From Lachnospiraceae bacterium (GTDB lineage Bacteria; Bacillota; Clostridia; Lachnospirales; Lachnospiraceae): DNA of 64,000 nucleotides. The stretch lies in the NCBI GenBank assembly GCA_024682075.1, contig JAIKZQ010000006.1, forward strand, positions 124,001 to 188,000, in the 5' to 3' direction. Below, piece by piece: positions 63,719-64,000 of the stretch. The translations under genes and the position numbers were made by a program. Each line of letters starts with the position of its first letter. The first letter of the stretch is position 1. The notes under the pieces are model-generated. The model was not told the DNA's origin. It was given only the letters and a program-made list of their open reading frames with translations, and did no database searches.

Positions 63719-64000
63719 ATGAATACTCCGCTTTCATGGATTAAAGATTATGTTCCTGATCTTGACGTTACGGATCAGGAATACAGGGACGGAATGACTC
63801 TCTCCGGAACCAAGGTTGAGAATTTCGCAAGAAGGGACAAGAATCTCGAGAAGATCATAGTCGGTGAGGTTCTTGAAGTGGAAAAGCATCCCGATGCCGA
63901 GCATCTTGTTGTGTGCCAGGTTAATACCGGATCCGATACTATCCAGATCGTGACAGGTGCTCCCAATGTGCATAAGGGAGACAAGGTGCCGGTGGTTCTT
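63719..64000 (+). CDS. pheT: Phenylalanyl-tRNA synthetase beta subunit (5' part)
   Basis: The first 94 codons of pheT, cut by the window end. It begins MNTPLSWIKDYVPDLDV, followed by the EMAP/Arc1p-like tRNA-binding domain (VGEVLEVEKHPDAEHLVVCQ; IVTGAPNVHKGDKVPVVL). GAAAGGAT lies upstream. The protein is expected to be about 800 residues in full. Confidence 0.95.
   Translation, partial: MNTPLSWIKDYVPDLDVTDQEYRDGMTLSGTKVENFARRDKNLEKIIVGEVLEVEKHPDAEHLVVCQVNTGSDTIQIVTGAPNVHKGDKVPVVL

Overview
The window reads as chromosome of a Gram-positive anaerobe of the class Clostridia, most likely a Lachnospiraceae (Butyrivibrio/Roseburia-like) species. The grounds are a complete clostridial-order Rnf operon (C-D-G-E-A-B), a biotin-dependent Na+-pumping decarboxylase operon, ATP-type PEP carboxykinase, a ferredoxin/[FeFe]-hydrogenase-type sensor protein, dimeric-type glycyl-tRNA synthetase, IspH directly followed by ribosomal protein S1, and A/G-rich Shine-Dalgarno sites. 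Family-level placement is inference. Most genes are dense, co-oriented (+) housekeeping genes; there is no phage, plasmid, transposase or CRISPR array.

Layout. 1-4.9 kb: pseudaminic acid synthase (minus) at the edge of a probable surface-glycan locus, then an esterase, a radical SAM protein and a hydrogenase-like chemoreceptor. 5-9.3 kb: a giant 2-hydroxyacyl-CoA dehydratase activase-type protein on the minus strand. 9.3-9.8 kb: a gene-free stretch with a large nested palindromic element. 9.8-17.7 kb: a pseudo-rhomboid, a truncated sigma-70-like protein with a coupled unknown gene, PreP-type peptidase, a DUF4349 lipoprotein, Era and RecO. 17.8-23.1 kb: an aerotolerance-type (Bat) operon of MoxR, DUF58, two VWA proteins and a TPR protein. 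23.1-24.5 kb: an AT-rich membrane glycosyltransferase-like gene broken at a G9 tract. 24.6-33.4 kb: GlyS, AlaS, a membrane protein, RpsU, a metallophosphoesterase, ScpA/ScpB and a methyltransferase. 33.6-38.9 kb: the Na+-decarboxylase operon. 39-45.6 kb: TetR and RpiR regulators, a flavoprotein, Cmk, IspH, S1 and CheR. 45.8-52.7 kb: an exonuclease (minus) and the rnf operon. 52.7-64 kb: a GH25-like protein, an AP2/HNH-like protein, ThrC, an M24 peptidase, PckA, a GT-C membrane protein, probable 6S RNA, a YihY gene interrupted by a stop codon, PheS and the start of PheT.

How the genes fit together. Rnf (reduced ferredoxin to NAD+ with ion export), the OadB-type Na+ pump with its two carboxyltransferase subunits and biotin carrier, and PckA (oxaloacetate/PEP) form an energy-conservation and C4/C3 metabolism set, probably linked through a Na+ gradient (inference). 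The hydrogenase-like chemoreceptor and CheR point to motility and redox-sensing chemotaxis.

The most unusual items are: a 294-bp nested palindrome and its family of short GGGACGGTTC-type hairpins scattered between genes; the G9 frameshift in an AT-rich surface-glycan gene (candidate phase variation); the single in-frame TAG in yihY; the hydrogenase/MCP fusion; the sigma-like protein lacking promoter-recognition regions; the long acidic VNTR tail on RnfE; and several enzyme-fold proteins lacking catalytic residues (GH25-like and rhomboid-like).
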